Origin: Candidatus Tharpella sp.
GTDB lineage: Bacteria > Desulfobacterota > Anaeroferrophillalia > Anaeroferrophillales > Tharpellaceae
DNA: 7,024 bases
Assembly (NCBI GenBank): GCA_021163565.1
Contig: JAGGTT010000296.1
Coordinates: 1-7,024 of the forward strand
Direction: 5' to 3'
This document shows, in pieces, positions 6,157 to 7,024 of the stretch. Positions within the stretch are counted from its first letter, which is position 1. Each line of letters begins with the position of its first letter. The position numbers and the translations under genes were made by a program. The notes beneath the pieces were generated by a model that was not told where the DNA came from, did not search any database, and saw only the letters and a program-made list of their open reading frames with translations.

Positions 6157-7024
6157 CTAAGCTTTTTCAGCTTTTTTGCTCTTTTTGGTCTTTTGCGGTT
6201 TTTTAACACTAACTTCTTTTTTTGCCCCAACCGCCTTTTCAACCTTGATCGCACAGACCTTATACTCCGGTATTTTAGCCACCGGATCTAGGGCCGCAAT
6301 GGTCAGGCGATTAACCGCCACTTCATGAAAATGGAAGGGTACAAAAACCACGCCGCTTGCCGGTCGATCGCTCAACCACGCCTTCACTTTTATAGAACCG
6401 CGCCGAGAGGTGATAGCCAACAAATCATCATCTTTAACCCCGAGACGGGCCGCATCTTGAGGATTGATCTCGGCCTTAATCTCAGGATGAACCTTGTTTA
6501 GACCCTCACCTTTACGCGTCATGGTACCGGTATGAAAATGGGATAGCACCCGTCCGGTTGAAAGAATAAAGGGATATTCAGCATCCGTCTCTTCAGCCGG
6601 AGGCTGATGATCGATGGCAAAAAAGAGCCCCTTACCCCGGGCAAATGTATCGACATGCAGAATCGGAGTTCCGGGATGTTCACTATCGGGACAGGGCCAA
6701 GCCAGACCTTTTTCTTCAATCCGCTCATATGAGATACCACCATAACTAGGTGTCACCTGCGCGATCTCCTGCATGATCTCCTCAGCACTCTCATATTTCA
6801 TCTCATAACCCATACGGGTTGAGAGCTCAGCAATAATCTCACGATCTTCGCGGGCATCGCCGGCGATTGTCAAGGCTTTACGAATCCGCTGAACGATCCG
6901 TTCAGAGTTGACAAAAGTACCGTCTTTTTCAGCAAAAGAGATCCCCGGCAGCACAACGTCGGCCATCTGGGCGGTCTCAGTCAGAAAGATATCCTGAACA
7001 ACAAAGAAATCAAGAGATTTAACA
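6157..7024 (-). CDS. nuoG: NuoG / FdhA-like molybdopterin oxidoreductase, C-terminal part (5' end outside window)
   Basis: This is probably the large Fe-S/molybdopterin-fold subunit of complex I, in the peripheral arm where electrons run from NADH toward quinone. The frame is open to the window edge, giving 288 visible residues and ending in TAG. The Met at 6966 is internal: upstream residues (DFFVVQDIFLTETAQ) continue the family pattern. Visible in order are TETAQMADVVLPG and KDGTFVNSERIVQ (end of the molybdopterin oxidoreductase domain), TPSYGGISYERI and WPCPDSEHPGTPILH, and then a dinucleotide-binding domain from YPFILSTGR through HFHTGTMTR, PQDAARLG and VFVPFHFHE to DPVAKIPEYKVCA. These motifs closely resemble catalytic formate dehydrogenase alpha subunits, so FdhA is the main alternative. 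Position directly before nuoH favours NuoG. A Lys-rich tail follows the domain. The N-terminal Fe-S region and any Mo ligand lie outside the window. Confidence 0.82.
   Translation of the reverse strand, partial: VKSLDFFVVQDIFLTETAQMADVVLPGISFAEKDGTFVNSERIVQRIRKALTIAGDAREDREIIAELSTRMGYEMKYESAEEIMQEIAQVTPSYGGISYERIEEKGLAWPCPDSEHPGTPILHVDTFARGKGLFFAIDHQPPAEETDAEYPFILSTGRVLSHFHTGTMTRKGEGLNKVHPEIKAEINPQDAARLGVKDDDLLAITSRRGSIKVKAWLSDRPASGVVFVPFHFHEVAVNRLTIAALDPVAKIPEYKVCAIKVEKAVGAKKEVSVKKPQKTKKSKKAEKA
6160..6231 (-). other. Lysine-rich C-terminal tail of NuoG
   Basis: The last 24 residues of the NuoG-like protein contain 10 lysines, with Ala, Val and Ser and no hydrophobic core (for example KKPQKTKKSKKAEKA). 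They follow directly after the conserved end of the dinucleotide-binding domain (KVCAIKVEKA). This should be a disordered, strongly basic extension. Its role is unknown; electrostatic contact with acidic subunits or with lipid head groups is possible but is inference only. Confidence 0.7.

Noticed and set aside
6157..6966. Met at 6966 as the true start of the NuoG-like gene
   Set aside because: The frame is open upstream to the window edge and the preceding residues continue the conserved family pattern, so this Met is internal.

Overview
The whole window is one minus-strand stretch of a bacterial proton-translocating NADH:quinone oxidoreductase (respiratory complex I, nuo) operon. Read in the direction of transcription, from high to low coordinates, the order is nuoG (C-terminal part only) - nuoH - nuoI - nuoJ - nuoK - nuoL - nuoM (lacking its C-terminal end). 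No gene is supported on the plus strand, and there are no rRNA or tRNA genes, CRISPR arrays or transposase genes.

The base composition is moderate (roughly mid-40s % G+C by eye). The G-H-I-J-K-L-M order, the formate-dehydrogenase-like NuoG end, and the style of NuoI and NuoK (ending in NLLKW) suggest a Desulfobacterota/Desulfuromonadales-like bacterium (former Deltaproteobacteria). This is inference from remembered protein style, not from a search.

Layout: 7024-6157 holds the molybdopterin-oxidoreductase-type C-terminal region of NuoG with a lysine-rich tail. 6070-5084 is NuoH, the membrane subunit that helps form the quinone site. 4944-4468 is NuoI, with two 4Fe-4S clusters. 4443-3934 is NuoJ and 3920-3615 is NuoK. 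3416-1329 is NuoL and 1224-1 is NuoM, both antiporter-like proton-pumping subunits. Together these would move electrons through Fe-S clusters to quinone (G, I, H) and couple this to proton translocation (H, J, K, L, M). The catalytic or proton-path residues I could check in K, L and M, and the cluster cysteines in I, are all present, so the complex looks functional. Every gene from nuoH on has a good Shine-Dalgarno sequence. These fix nuoJ and nuoK starts a few codons inside their longest reading frames.

The genes are an ordinary housekeeping set. The parts that standard annotation does not explain are: (1) a long imperfect inverted repeat (3490-3616, arms about 61 bases, 5-base loop) that fills most of the nuoK-nuoL gap and overlaps the nuoK stop codon; it looks like a palindromic mobile repeat or a structured mRNA element; (2) an Ala/His-rich stretch in NuoL; (3) a Lys-rich tail on NuoG; and (4) AT-rich or hairpin-bearing gaps before nuoM and nuoI. 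I see no evidence for a new multi-gene system.
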